Program-made: the position numbers and the translations under genes
In this document: positions 1-8,379 of the stretch, in pieces
How positions within the stretch are numbered: position 1 is the first letter of the stretch
Layout of the letters: each line of letters starts with the position of its first letter
Source: Psychrobacillus sp. NEAU-3TGS
GTDB lineage: Bacteria > Bacillota > Bacilli > Bacillales_A > Planococcaceae
DNA length: 64,000 nt
Direction: 5' to 3'
Assembly (NCBI RefSeq): GCF_029955155.1
Contig: NZ_JAPNOZ010000004.1
Coordinates: 67,599-131,598 of the forward strand
The notes under the pieces: generated by a model
Told to the model about the DNA's origin: nothing
The model's database searches: none
Seen by the model: only the letters and a program-made list of their open reading frames with translations

Positions 1-822
1 CAATTAATAATGGAAAAAGCATTAGAGCTTTTTGCGAAACAAGGTTTTGAAGCAACTTCCGTTCAACAAATAACTGATCATTGCGGTATTTCAAAAGGGG
101 CATTTTACTTGTCCTTCAAGTCAAAAGATGAACTGATCTTTTCATTAATCGACTATTTTATGACACAACTTATTTCAGACATTGACTACAAGGTCAAAAA
201 TACACAAAATAATGAACTTTTGTTCACATATTTCTATACTACTTTTCAAACCTTTTCTCAACACTCGGACTTTGCCAAAGTTCTTATGAAAGAACAAGCC
301 CAAACATTTCATAATCAAGAACTAATTGAAAAGATGTATATGTACGATAGATTAGTGGATAAAGCTACTTTATCTATGGTTGAGCGTTTATATGGAGAAG
401 AAATAATCAACACAAAATATGATTTAGTTTATTGTATTAAAGGATTAATGGGCAATTATTCAAAGCTTATGTTATTCTCTAATGTTCCTCTTGATTTGAA
501 ATTGCTATCTGAATCACTTGTCGAAAAAATAAACTTACTTGCCGAGCATGCTACTATTGCATTCATATCAGAAGATTTTATTCGATCGATGGAACAACCC
601 GCTCTGAAAGAAGTAACAAACGAACAGTTATTAGAGATGCTTACACAAAAAATTGAGGAGATGGAGGAGTCCATCGAAAAAGAATCATTGATCCTACTAA
701 AACAGCATTTGCTTGATCCATCATTAAATCTTGCAATCGTAAAGGGATTAATCGAAAATATTCGCAATCATCCTCATTGCAAATGGATTTCTTATTTACT
801 TCTTAGTTACTTTAATTTTTAA
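1..822 (+). CDS. TetR/AcrR family transcriptional regulator (5' end cut by window edge)
   Basis: DNA-binding repressor of the TetR family. The N-terminal helix-turn-helix is plain: LELFAKQGFEATSVQQIT, then CGISKGAFYLSFKSKDEL, the usual TetR recognition region. The ATG at position 10 falls only a few residues before this domain, whereas family members normally have about 8-12 residues before IMEKALELF. The frame is open to position 1, so the true start is probably outside the window. The C-terminal ligand domain is long, with an acidic, helical tail. The regulated gene is probably upstream, off the window. A strong hairpin terminator follows. The family call is firm; the ligand is unknown. Confidence 0.85.
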   Translation, partial: QLIMEKALELFAKQGFEATSVQQITDHCGISKGAFYLSFKSKDELIFSLIDYFMTQLISDIDYKVKNTQNNELLFTYFYTTFQTFSQHSDFAKVLMKEQAQTFHNQELIEKMYMYDRLVDKATLSMVERLYGEEIINTKYDLVYCIKGLMGNYSKLMLFSNVPLDLKLLSESLVEKINLLAEHATIAFISEDFIRSMEQPALKEVTNEQLLEMLTQKIEEMEESIEKESLILLKQHLLDPSLNLAIVKGLIENIRNHPHCKWISYLLLSYFNF

Positions 823-828
823 ATAGTG

Positions 829-862
829 AAAGGCAGAATGCGTATTGCATTCTGCCTTTTTT
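829..862. terminator. Bidirectional terminator between tetR and ydaP-like gene
   Basis: A 12-13 bp stem, AAGGCAGAATGC paired with GCATTCTGCCTT, with a 5-base loop, flanked by T-runs on one side and A-rich sequence on the other. It lies between two convergent genes and can serve both. Confidence 0.85.
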
Positions 863-871
863 GTAAGTATA

Positions 872-2488
872 TTACGCTTCAGTTTCTGGAAAAAACGCCT
901 GCTCTGTATAAATATCAACTAAGACCGGACCTGTAGTATGGATAGCTTCTTCTAGAATAGATTCCAATTCACTATCCGTTTCAGCACGGAACCCTGTCCA
1001 TCCACAAGCTTTGGCCACCTGAACAAAATCCGGGTTAGTCAATTGAGTTCCTAGTTCCCTATCACCTGCTGCTTGGATTTTATCACTTTCCATTTGTAGC
1101 GCTCCATTATTAAAAACTAGGACTGTAATATCTAGGTTATAGCGAGTTGCAGTTAATAAATCGGCAAGTGTCATCTGAAGGCCTCCATCTCCCACTATGG
1201 CGATGACTTGTTTTTCAGGTTGCACAAGTTTTGCCGTGATAGCCGCGGGAAGACCGAAACCCATCGAACGCCAATAACCAGAAAAGAGTACGGACTGCTG
1301 ACTTTGGCGAAAATTACGATTCATCCATACGGTAATATCTCCTGTATCCAGTGTAATTACCGCATCTTCTGCGACTGTTCGTTCAATTGCTCGCACAATA
1401 CGAGATGGATGGATAGGAGATCCGGTAATCTGACCTTCCTCTTCATTTTGGTCAGCCCATTTAGCTTTTGCTTCCTCCACTTGCGTCTTCCATGCAGAAT
1501 TTTTTTGATAGCCTGCTAAGTCTTGAAGTAACAGTGGGACTACTTGCTCTGCTTTACCATTGACCCCAAGCTCCGTCGGAACCCCTTTATGGGCGGTTGC
1601 AAAGTTGGTATCAATCTGAATAATACGCGCATTTTGAGGCACATATCCCTCCGGCCACCAAGTTACCCCTACAAGAAGGACAACATCAGCTTCTTTAAAA
1701 ACCTCGGCTGCATGAGGATTTCCACCTTCTCCAATTCCTTGAAGAAGACATGGCGTAGATTCTTTAAACAATCCTTTACCACCTAAACTAGTGAGGATAC
1801 CCGCTCCCCAAGTTTCGGCTAGTTCTTCAATAGCAGAAGTTGCTTTTTTCGCTCCTGCTCCAGCAAGTATAATTGGCTTACTTGCTGTCTTCATCAATGT
1901 CGTCACTTCTGTTAAATCTTCTATTTGAAAAGATGCTGTCCCTTCCAATACCGTTGGCAGTCCACGAGCTTCCACAGCTGTTTTTACTTGAAACAAGTCT
2001 TTAGGTATAGACAGATGTGTAACAGCTCGCTGCTGAAGCGATGTTTGAGCAGCTTTTTGAAGTAAATCCACTATAGCATCTTCACTTGCGAGATTCGCTG
2101 AGTAGGCCACAAATGGCTTAAACAGTTCCTGTTGATCCACATATTGTTGAAAGTCTGTACCGATTTTGTTGCGGGGTGCCTGGCCAGTTATCACAAGGAC
2201 AGGAGCTTTATCCGAATAGGCATCGCCAAGACCGTTTAGCAAATTGGTTGCTCCTGGTCCCATCGTAGCTGTACACACTGCAAGCTTTCCCGTCAACTTT
2301 GCCTCAGCCGAAGCCATGAATGCAGCAACAGATTCATGCTTTACCGGAATAAATTCAATCTTATCCTGCGTTGCCATTGCATCTAATAATCCAATAATGG
2401 CATCTCCTACGACACCATAAATACGCTTGACTCCTAATAATGACAGTTGATCCAGCGTTACTTCAGCAACCGTTTTATTCATAAACAT
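872..2488 (-). CDS. ydaP: YdaP-like thiamine-diphosphate enzyme (pyruvate oxidase / acetolactate synthase family)
   Basis: A 538-residue ThDP-dependent enzyme with the three-domain POX/AHAS architecture. It has an N-terminal PYR domain with the catalytic glutamate in PVKHES, a central domain around residues 190-320, and a C-terminal PP domain with the GDGGLQM...NN ThDP/Mg motif. It resembles B. subtilis YdaP, annotated as a putative pyruvate oxidase and a general-stress protein. Pyruvate would be the likely substrate, probably forming acetate or acetyl phosphate, but the reaction is not proven by sequence. The start at 2488 follows AAGGAG with 6-base spacing; a second ATG 6 bases on is possible. 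A sigma-B-type promoter lies upstream. It shares a terminator with the convergent tetR. Confidence 0.85.
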   Translation of the reverse strand: MFMNKTVAEVTLDQLSLLGVKRIYGVVGDAIIGLLDAMATQDKIEFIPVKHESVAAFMASAEAKLTGKLAVCTATMGPGATNLLNGLGDAYSDKAPVLVITGQAPRNKIGTDFQQYVDQQELFKPFVAYSANLASEDAIVDLLQKAAQTSLQQRAVTHLSIPKDLFQVKTAVEARGLPTVLEGTASFQIEDLTEVTTLMKTASKPIILAGAGAKKATSAIEELAETWGAGILTSLGGKGLFKESTPCLLQGIGEGGNPHAAEVFKEADVVLLVGVTWWPEGYVPQNARIIQIDTNFATAHKGVPTELGVNGKAEQVVPLLLQDLAGYQKNSAWKTQVEEAKAKWADQNEEEGQITGSPIHPSRIVRAIERTVAEDAVITLDTGDITVWMNRNFRQSQQSVLFSGYWRSMGFGLPAAITAKLVQPEKQVIAIVGDGGLQMTLADLLTATRYNLDITVLVFNNGALQMESDKIQAAGDRELGTQLTNPDFVQVAKACGWTGFRAETDSELESILEEAIHTTGPVLVDIYTEQAFFPETEA

Positions 2489-2523
2489 TAACCTCTCCTT
2501 TTGTGCATTTACTTATCAAGTAA

Positions 2524-2548
2524 TTTCCCTTAAATGATTGAGCTAAAC
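2524..2548 (-). promoter_or_regulatory. Sigma-B-type promoter of ydaP-like gene
   Basis: Read on the minus strand: GTTTAG, 13 bases, GGGAAA, close to the general-stress consensus GTTTAA-N12-14-GGGTAT and about 35 bases before the ribosome site. B. subtilis ydaP belongs to the sigma-B regulon, which supports the call. Confidence 0.6.
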
Positions 2549-2807
2549 ATCACGCTACAGTTATACCTAAATTGGGGATATGTTGTGTATAAGTTATATG
2601 AAATTTTTGACAACTGAGTGGATAACTAGTCCACAATCATAAATTGTGAATATGTTGGGGAAAAGTTTTAAGAAAGGAAGAGAATAATGGAAACTTCTAT
2701 GCCATTAAAATTATCTGTACAAAACCATTATATGACCTGTTTCTATCTTTTTCGAAGGATTTTGGACAATCTTGATACTGTATCATTACCTAGTAAATAT
2801 GAAGAAA

Positions 2808-2836
2808 GGCTAGTCATGACCAGCCTCTCTTTTTCG
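2808..2836 (+). terminator. Hairpin with T-rich tail, orphan
   Basis: AGGCTAGT-CATG-ACCAGCCT followed by CTCTTTTT. It has the form of an intrinsic terminator, but no gene on the plus strand clearly ends before it. It may end a small RNA or a lost gene. Confidence 0.5.
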
Positions 2837-3047
2837 GTAATCTTACGGTATCTGTCTGTCCTTTATCCACTTTCAACTGTAAGAATTAGGTTAAGATTTT
2901 CATGTTGGTTCCATTTTTGTTTTTGTCTTACCACTCCCATCACATAGACGGATGTATCGTTATTAGCTTGCTGTCGAGACCTGCGACGCCTCATAAACTT
3001 CACTATACAACTCCTCTTGCTTCTATTGCTATAGCATATTCTACAGA

Positions 3048-3079
3048 CAAAAAAGCTGCTAAACCCATCTAGGTTTAAC
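3048..3079 (-). terminator. Weak terminator of PH-domain gene
   Basis: On the minus strand a short TAAACC/GGTTTA stem is followed by AGC and a six-T run, 25 bases after the stop codon of the PH-domain gene. Confidence 0.45.
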
Positions 3080-3103
3080 AACTTTCATTTTCGCAGGAAG
3101 TGC

Positions 3104-3481
3104 TTATTTCAAAACGTATGCAGCTAGTACACTTTGTACTTTATATATATTCAAAGATTTATTGAATTTCTTTTGAATTGGCATAGCACTTCCCGATATC
3201 CAAATTTTCAATTCAGCATCCAAATCTAGTGTTCCTGCTGTTTCCACAGAAAAATGAACAACACTTTTATACGGAATGGAATGGTATTCCACCTTTTTCC
3301 CAGTCATTCCTTGCTTGTCGATAAGCAATAGTCGTTTATCTGTGAAAACAAATAGATCTCGAATTAGCTTGTATGCATGTTCTACTTTTTCAGAAGGTAT
3401 TAGTAAATCCTTTAGCTCTTTTTCCACTTTATCCAGTTCTACTTCGGAGGCATTTCCCATCAAACCATCTAATAAGCCCAT
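3104..3481 (-). CDS. PH domain-containing protein (YvbH-like, bacterial PH domain)
   Basis: A 125-residue soluble protein. Almost the whole length matches the bacterial pleckstrin-homology-like fold: a basic strand pair around FVFTDKRLLLIDKQG, then KKVEYHSIPYKSVVHFSVET and DLDAELKIWISGS, and a C-terminal helix. Proteins of this type occur singly in many Bacilli and their role is unknown. The start has the ribosome site AAAGGATGG. It stands alone, with a weak terminator downstream. Confidence 0.8.
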   Translation of the reverse strand: MGLLDGLMGNASEVELDKVEKELKDLLIPSEKVEHAYKLIRDLFVFTDKRLLLIDKQGMTGKKVEYHSIPYKSVVHFSVETAGTLDLDAELKIWISGSAMPIQKKFNKSLNIYKVQSVLAAYVLK

Positions 3482-3680
3482 TTTTATCCATCCTTTTCGT
3501 TAATTTTCTTAAAGACAATCTTTTTCTTGGCATGGTGATTATTTTTCATCAATATTCGTTTTTACTTGTTTAATATATCATACAGAAAATTCTATACAAT
3601 CACAATTAAGCATTATCATGTATGATCGTTGCTCATTATAGCTAACTTCCAAGTCTGCCTTTTAATCATTCGACATACTT

Positions 3681-3720
3681 AAAAGGCATACTATCCGTCA
3701 TCGGTTAATATGCCTTTTGT
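3681..3720. terminator. Terminator of paiB-lysE operon
   Basis: Stem AAAAGGCATA / TATGCCTTTT around an 18-base loop, immediately after the lysE stop codon on the minus strand; T-rich on both sides. Confidence 0.7.
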
Positions 3721-3730
3721 TTAGTACTAT

Positions 3731-4352
3731 CTACTTTGAATTGCCACTTTCAAACCAAGTCCAATATAAATTACTCCTACGATTTTGCCACTCCAGTTCC
3801 CGATCCATGATATTCGCTTGAGCATGTCCAAGACTAATCGTACGCTCATTGCAATAATGGTAGTATAGATTACAGTTAGCAATACTAAAATTATCCCCAA
3901 AACTAAAAATTGAAAAAGGATGATCCATTCGCTGGATAAACGAATTGTGGTAAAAACGCTAAAAAGAAAAGAGCAGTTTTGGGATTTAGAACTTCTACCA
4001 TGATTGCCTGACTATAGGAACGGAAAGTTGTCGCCTGCGATACTTTTGGCAACTCAGGATCCGCTGGTTTTTCCAAAATTGCACGAATTCCTAAGTAGAG
4101 TAAGTATGCTGCGCCTACAAACTTCACAATATTGAAAGCAAGTGCCGAAGTCATTAAAATAGCAGACAGTCCCAAAGCCGCAAATAACGTGTGTATCAAG
4201 TCACCGGTGGCAATCCCAAAACCAGCCATAATGCCGGCTTTGCGACCTCCTTGAACTGTACGTGTAACGACTAAAAGAACAGCTGGTCCTGGTATTAAAA
4301 ATAAACCAATTACAATCAGCACAAACGCGCTTAATGTTGAAAAAGAGATCAT
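3731..4352 (-). pseudogene. LysE/RhtB family amino-acid exporter, split by a 1-base frameshift
   Basis: Inner-membrane exporter of amino acids or related metabolites. The first 149 codons give the typical LysE start, with hydrophobic helices, IPGPAVLLVV and the ALNPK-like motif EVLNPKTALFFLAFLPQF. The frame then closes. The remaining helices, including ILVLLTVIYTTIIAMSV and VGVIYIGLGLKV, continue in another frame to 3731. Adding one A to the A5 run at 3913-3917 restores a protein of about 206 residues, the normal family length. The start codon overlaps the paiB stop (TAATG), indicating translational coupling. A sequencing error is more likely than real inactivation. Confidence 0.8.
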
Positions 4353-4963
4353 TATAATTTCTTCTTCATTTCTTCAGCCATTTGTCTAGAATTTAATTCT
4401 TCTTCCTCCTGTAACTTGTTAACAATATTAAGATAGTCTTTTTCATTACGATTCTGACTCATTTTATAGGCAGCTTGAACTTCGTGTAATTTTATTTTAA
4501 ATCCTACAATTCCTTTTAGTTCTCTTTCTAAAACCTGTGGAGAAAGCTTTTCCCACAAAACTGGATTTTCTCGATGTTTTTCATATTTTAACAGCATTTC
4601 GGAGAGTTCCTGTTTTAACTCTTCTTCATTCAAAATATCCGCTTTTCCGTATATATGCACAGCCTGATAATTCCATGTCGGAACATTTTCATGTTCATAC
4701 CAGGAAGAAGAAATATATGCATGTGGCCCTTGGAACATAACGAGTATATCCTCACTCCCCTCGAATGTTCTCCATTGTGGATTACCATAAGCCATATGCC
4801 CGGTTACATAGTAGTCGCCATCTTTTTCACTGAACCTTAAAGGTAAATGAGTGGCAATCGGCTTCCCCTTTTTAGTTGTAACAATTGTCCCAAATGAGTT
4901 TTTTTGAATAAATTCTCTAATTTCCTCAAAGTCTGTTACCTTATAGTATTTAGGTATATACAT
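4352..4963 (-). CDS. paiB: PaiB family FMN-binding protein (transcriptional regulator type)
   Basis: A 203-residue protein of the PaiB family, which has a split-barrel flavin-binding fold. B. subtilis PaiB is described as a negative regulator of sporulation and degradative enzymes. Family signatures visible are the N-terminal MYIPKYYKVTDFEEIREFI, the GHMAYGNPQW segment, and the strand motif ILVMFQGPHAYISSSWY...VPTWNYQAVHIYG. It is the first gene of a two-gene unit with lysE and lies divergent from the MocR gene at 5077. That layout suggests the MocR protein controls the pair. Confidence 0.88.
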   Translation of the reverse strand: MYIPKYYKVTDFEEIREFIQKNSFGTIVTTKKGKPIATHLPLRFSEKDGDYYVTGHMAYGNPQWRTFEGSEDILVMFQGPHAYISSSWYEHENVPTWNYQAVHIYGKADILNEEELKQELSEMLLKYEKHRENPVLWEKLSPQVLERELKGIVGFKIKLHEVQAAYKMSQNRNEKDYLNIVNKLQEEEELNSRQMAEEMKKKL

Positions 4964-5076
4964 AAATGACTCCCCTCTCCTTTAATTATTTATATATTCT
5001 GAGTTAATAATATTATACAAACTGACATTTAAAAAGGTACAATTACAAACAATCGAACATGTCAAAGGAGATCTTT

Positions 5077-6456
5077 ATGAGGAATATCATTTTCGCTTTG
5101 AACGATGACTCTCCCAAATACAAGCAAATCTACGAACAGTTTAAACTGCTTATTGAACGGGGCGACATACAACCGGACAAGCAGCTCCCTTCTATCAGAC
5201 AGCTTGCTGAATCCCTTCATGTAAGTCGTAATACAACATTAACAGCTTATGATCTTCTTGTAGCGGAAGGCTATGTCCGTGGAGAAGGAAGAAGAGGTTA
5301 TTTTGTCAATGAAATAGATCCGATTTCATTTACAGAAGCATTAATCGCTCCCAATAAAAAGCAGACAAAGCCAGTGACGCCTGTTCACATAGACTTTCGA
5401 GCAGGTGCTGTAGACCAAGCGCACTTCCCCTTAAAAATTTGGAGAAGAATCTCTAATCAAATACTAACCTTTCAGGAAAGCTTCCTATACGGGGACCCCT
5501 TTGGCGAATTGTGCTTACGTGAGCAAATTGCTATATACTTGCTTCACTCTCGTGGGGTGAAAACAGATGCTAACGCCATCATTATTGGTAGCAGTACTCA
5601 ACAAATGCTCATCCAGCTTGGACATATACTAAAGGATGATTACTCAAGTGTTATCGTAGAGGACCCTGGCTACGATGGTGCTAGAGAAGCTTTTCATTTT
5701 CACCGTCTTACGCTGGAAACTTTATCCGTGTATGAAACAGGAGCTGATTTTTCACAATTAGAACAGATGAAATCTCAAGTTATTTATGTAACTCCTTCGC
5801 ATCACAGTCCAATAGGTGTGAGCATGTCCATTCAACAACGGCAAATGCTTATCCAATGGGCGAACAAAAGGGATGGATATATTATTGAAGATGATTATGA
5901 CAGTGAGTTTCGCTATACACAGCAACCATTTCCTGCTCTTGCTTCTATTGATTCCTCAAGAGTCATTTATTTAGGAAACTTCTCCAAATCCTTTCTTCCA
6001 GGAATCCGCTTAAGTTACATGGTGTTGCCCCAAACACTTTTAAGCAGATATAAACAGCAGTTTCTTCATTTTGAGAGTACCTCTTCCCTGCTGAGCCAAC
6101 TCACCATGGCAAAATTTATAGAAGAAGGAGAATGGAATCGCCACATTAAGCGAATGCGTCTTGTGTATAAACGAAAAATGCAGCATATAGTATCAGCATT
6201 GAATGAACATTTCGAGCAGCATATATCTATTATTGGTGAGCAATCAGGTTTGTACGTGTTAGTAAAGGTTCATCTGAAGTATTCAGAAGAAGAGCTAATT
6301 GAGCGTGCTTCTTTGGCCGGAGTGAAAGTGTATCCTACTTCACTTTACTTCATTAATAACAATACTTCCGAACCAATGATCAAACTTGGTCTTAGTAATC
6401 TTTCTAATGATGAAATAGGTCGCGGTGTAGAACTTTTAAAGAAGGCCTGGTTATAA
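5077..6456 (+). CDS. MocR-type PLP-dependent transcriptional regulator
   Basis: GntR-type winged helix fused to an aminotransferase-like domain. The DNA-binding part spans roughly residues 1-75 (SPKYKQIYEQFKLLIERGDI, QLPSIRQLAESLHVSRNTTLTAYDLL). The class-I aminotransferase fold follows, with DDYDSEF and the PLP-lysine region YLGNFSKSFLPGIRL. The ATG at 5059 has no ribosome site, but AAAGGAG sits 6 bases before the in-frame ATG at 5077, which I take as the start (459 residues). It is divergent from paiB-lysE; MocR proteins usually regulate an adjacent divergent operon involved in vitamin B6, GABA or amino-acid transport. The effector is not deducible. Confidence 0.85.
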   Translation: MRNIIFALNDDSPKYKQIYEQFKLLIERGDIQPDKQLPSIRQLAESLHVSRNTTLTAYDLLVAEGYVRGEGRRGYFVNEIDPISFTEALIAPNKKQTKPVTPVHIDFRAGAVDQAHFPLKIWRRISNQILTFQESFLYGDPFGELCLREQIAIYLLHSRGVKTDANAIIIGSSTQQMLIQLGHILKDDYSSVIVEDPGYDGAREAFHFHRLTLETLSVYETGADFSQLEQMKSQVIYVTPSHHSPIGVSMSIQQRQMLIQWANKRDGYIIEDDYDSEFRYTQQPFPALASIDSSRVIYLGNFSKSFLPGIRLSYMVLPQTLLSRYKQQFLHFESTSSLLSQLTMAKFIEEGEWNRHIKRMRLVYKRKMQHIVSALNEHFEQHISIIGEQSGLYVLVKVHLKYSEEELIERASLAGVKVYPTSLYFINNNTSEPMIKLGLSNLSNDEIGRGVELLKKAWL

Positions 6457-6460
6457 AGTG

Positions 6461-6770
6461 AAACTTCAATCAGTGGGGGTTTTCGACGCACAGGACGTGC
6501 TAGTGGGGACGTTGCGACATGGACGTCGCGCTTTAAGTCCCCGTCATCCCCCACTGATTGTTAGTTGAGGCCCACACGATGTGGATCACACAGACGTTGC
6601 AAACGCTCTTTTATTTTGCGACGAGCTTTGCGCAGGAGCAACACGATGGTGCGTACTTAGTCTGCGATCATTCAATCGGGCGCATGCCAGCAGTTGATCT
6701 CCCACTTATCTTTTCGCTTTTCTTACATCATGAAGTAGGAGTCTTACTGCCCGTTAATGCGGGATAAAAT
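6461..6770. repeat. GC-rich palindromic intergenic element
   Basis: About 300 bases much richer in G+C than the neighbouring genes. It opens with a perfect 13-bp inverted repeat, CAATCAGTGGGGG (6467-6479) and CCCCCACTGATTG (6548-6560). The inverted repeat encloses inner stems GGGGAC/GTCCCC and GCGAC/GTCGC. Toward the other end is CCCG-TTAATG-CGGG (6750-6763). Short open frames in it lack ribosome sites and domains. The layout suggests a dispersed palindromic element, a remnant of an IS end or a structured RNA rather than a gene. Which of these it is cannot be decided from one copy. Confidence 0.5.
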
Positions 6771-6771
6771 A

Positions 6772-6817
6772 GTGCCAGTCACCCACACTATTTTTGAATA
6801 GCTTGAACGACTGGCAA
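6772..6817. repeat. GTGCCAG-type hairpin at end of hxlR gene
   Basis: TGCCAGTC (6773-6780) pairs with GACTGGCA (6809-6816) immediately after the stop of the HxlR gene. It shares the GTGCCAG start with hairpins at 13158 and 36274. Confidence 0.5.
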
Positions 6818-7150
6818 CTACATTTTTTTCACTTTGTGAAGAGCATGCGCAGCTCCCCATTCATGCATGGCTACTAAAATGGGTTCTAACCCTCTTCCGT
6901 AATCTGTAATAGAATATTCAACTTTCGGAGGTACTTGTGGATATACTTTACGCTCAATAATGTCCTCTTCTTCTAATTCGCGCAGTTGTTTTGTTAACAT
7001 TTTCTGGGTGATTCCTGGTACTCTTCGTTTCAGTTCGCTAAATCTTTGAGTACCAGCTTGTAATAAAATTAATAATATAATTGGTTTCCATTTTCCTACA
7101 ATTATTCCTAGCGCGTCTTCCACACGGCATAATTCTGGCTGCATATCCAT
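6818..7150 (-). CDS. HxlR family winged-helix transcriptional regulator
   Basis: A 110-residue MarR-like HxlR regulator. Family signatures are the conserved cysteine in ELCRVEDALGIIVGKWKPIILLILL, RFSELKRRVPGITQKMLTKQLRELEEEDIIERKVYPQVPPKVEYSITDYG. The single cysteine near the N-terminus (Cys8) is the usual thiol-sensing position in this family, sensing electrophiles such as quinones or aldehydes. It is divergent from a flavin-dependent oxidoreductase. The intergenic region holds a perfect inverted repeat that is its likely operator, so autoregulation and control of the neighbour are expected. Confidence 0.88.
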   Translation of the reverse strand: MDMQPELCRVEDALGIIVGKWKPIILLILLQAGTQRFSELKRRVPGITQKMLTKQLRELEEEDIIERKVYPQVPPKVEYSITDYGRGLEPILVAMHEWGAAHALHKVKKM

Positions 7151-7163
7151 CTACTTTCACTCC

Positions 7164-7187
7164 TATAGTATCTTTTTGTATACTATA
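7164..7187. promoter_or_regulatory. Probable HxlR operator
   Basis: TATAGTAT, 8 bases, ATACTATA: a perfect 8-bp inverted repeat between the divergent hxlR and LLM oxidoreductase genes, 14 bases upstream of hxlR. A second symmetric block, ACTTATAAGT followed by ACTTAAGT, lies just downstream at about 7190-7211. Confidence 0.6.
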
Positions 7188-7262
7188 CCACTTATAAGTG
7201 CGTACTTAAGTAATAAACACTTTAGAATTATACTAGCATTAATGAAAGGTAGGGATAGAAAT

Positions 7263-8321
7263 ATGGAAAAATATCATATAGATGAAAGTAAAGGTCTGGA
7301 ATTTGGGCTTTATACACTTGGAGATCATATTCCTAGCCCACTTACCGGAGAGCGGATTTCTGCTGGGCAGAGGATTCACGAAATTATTGAGTTGGCCAAG
7401 CTTGCAGAGCAAGCAGGCCTAGACTTTTTTAGTGTAGGAGAAAGTCATCAGGAATATTTCACAACGCAAGCTCATTCTGTCGTGTTAGCTGCAATAGCAC
7501 AGGCAACTAGCAAGATTAAAATTGCAAGTTCTTCTACGATTATTAGTACATCAGATCCTGTCCGTGTCTATGAAGATTTTGCGACGATAGATTTAATATC
7601 TAAAGGGCGTGCAGAAATTATCGCTGGTCGTGCTTCACGCATTGGTCTCTTTGAATTACTCGGCTATGATGTTCGAAATTACGAAGCGCTATTTGAAGAG
7701 AAGTTTGCGTTATTATGTAAGATTAATGAGGAAGAAGTAGTCAATTGGAGTGGGGAATTCCGCGCTCCTTTAAATAATGCACAAGTTATCCCCCGTCCCC
7801 AAAAAGGCTCATTGCCTATTTGGCGTGCGGTTGGTGGGCCACCAGCAAGTGCCATTAAGGCTAGCAATGCGGGGGTTCCAATGATGCTTGCCACATTGGG
7901 CGGACCTGCTACTAGTTTTAAAATATCCATTAATGCATACCGAGAAGCTGCAAAGCAGAGTGGCTTTGACCCAAAGAAACTTCCAGTAGCAACAGCCGGA
8001 TTTTTCTATGTAGCTGAAACAACACAACAATCTCAAAGAGAGACATATCCTTATGTAAACCAAGGTATGCAACTAATTAATGGTCGGGGTTATCCGGAGC
8101 AGCACTTTGTACAAGGGGCAAATCCACATGACGTCATGAATATAGGAAGTCCACAGCAGATCATTGAAAAAATACTCTATCAGCATGAGCTATTTGGCCA
8201 TCAACGTTATATTGCACAACTTGATTTTGGCGGTATTCCATTTGATAAATTAATGAAAAATATAGAACTAATCGGGACAGAGATTTTACCTGCGATAAAA
8301 AAATACACAGCAAAAAAATAA
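7263..8321 (+). CDS. LLM class flavin-dependent oxidoreductase (luciferase-like monooxygenase)
   Basis: A 352-residue luciferase-like TIM-barrel enzyme that would use reduced FMN/F420-type flavin and oxygen or act as a reductase. Motifs: ELAKLAEQAGLDFFSVGESHQ, SSSTIISTSDPVRVYEDFATIDLISKGRAEIIAGR, and WRAVGGPPASAIKASNAGVP. The open frame extends upstream to 7176, but the in-frame ATG at 7263, preceded by GGTAGGGA, gives the expected family length. It is divergent from hxlR and probably induced by a reactive electrophile through that regulator. The substrate is unknown. Confidence 0.85.
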   Translation: MEKYHIDESKGLEFGLYTLGDHIPSPLTGERISAGQRIHEIIELAKLAEQAGLDFFSVGESHQEYFTTQAHSVVLAAIAQATSKIKIASSSTIISTSDPVRVYEDFATIDLISKGRAEIIAGRASRIGLFELLGYDVRNYEALFEEKFALLCKINEEEVVNWSGEFRAPLNNAQVIPRPQKGSLPIWRAVGGPPASAIKASNAGVPMMLATLGGPATSFKISINAYREAAKQSGFDPKKLPVATAGFFYVAETTQQSQRETYPYVNQGMQLINGRGYPEQHFVQGANPHDVMNIGSPQQIIEKILYQHELFGHQRYIAQLDFGGIPFDKLMKNIELIGTEILPAIKKYTAKK

Positions 8322-8328
8322 ATACATT

Positions 8329-8370
8329 TATAAAGACCGCTTAATGCTAGCGCATCAAACGGTCTTTATA
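8329..8370. terminator. Bidirectional hairpin between convergent genes
   Basis: TATAAAGACCG paired with CGGTCTTTATA, an 11-bp perfect stem between the LLM oxidoreductase and the convergent MFS gene. Confidence 0.65.
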
Positions 8371-8379
8371 ATGTATATT

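Larger units (their letters stand above)
2489..3103. other. Gene-poor intergenic stretch with degenerate DnaA-box-like motifs and a hairpin
   Basis: No convincing gene. At 2584-2652 there are three motifs resembling the DnaA box TGTGGATAA: TGTGTATAA and AGTGGATAA (one mismatch each) and TGTGAATAT (two mismatches). An ATG with an acceptable ribosome site at 2687 opens an 86-codon frame. That frame runs straight through the hairpin at 2808-2836 and has no recognisable domain, so it is not called as a gene. Confidence 0.4.

Noticed and set aside
2687-2947. 86-codon open frame with a passable ribosome site
   Set aside because: It runs through a hairpin terminator, has no domain and has poor coding composition.
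6345-6554. 69-codon minus-strand frame ending in the palindrome
   Set aside because: Shadow of the MocR gene plus the palindrome; the start has no support.
6558-6767. 69-codon frame in the GC-rich element
   Set aside because: It lies wholly inside the palindromic element and has no ribosome site or family resemblance.
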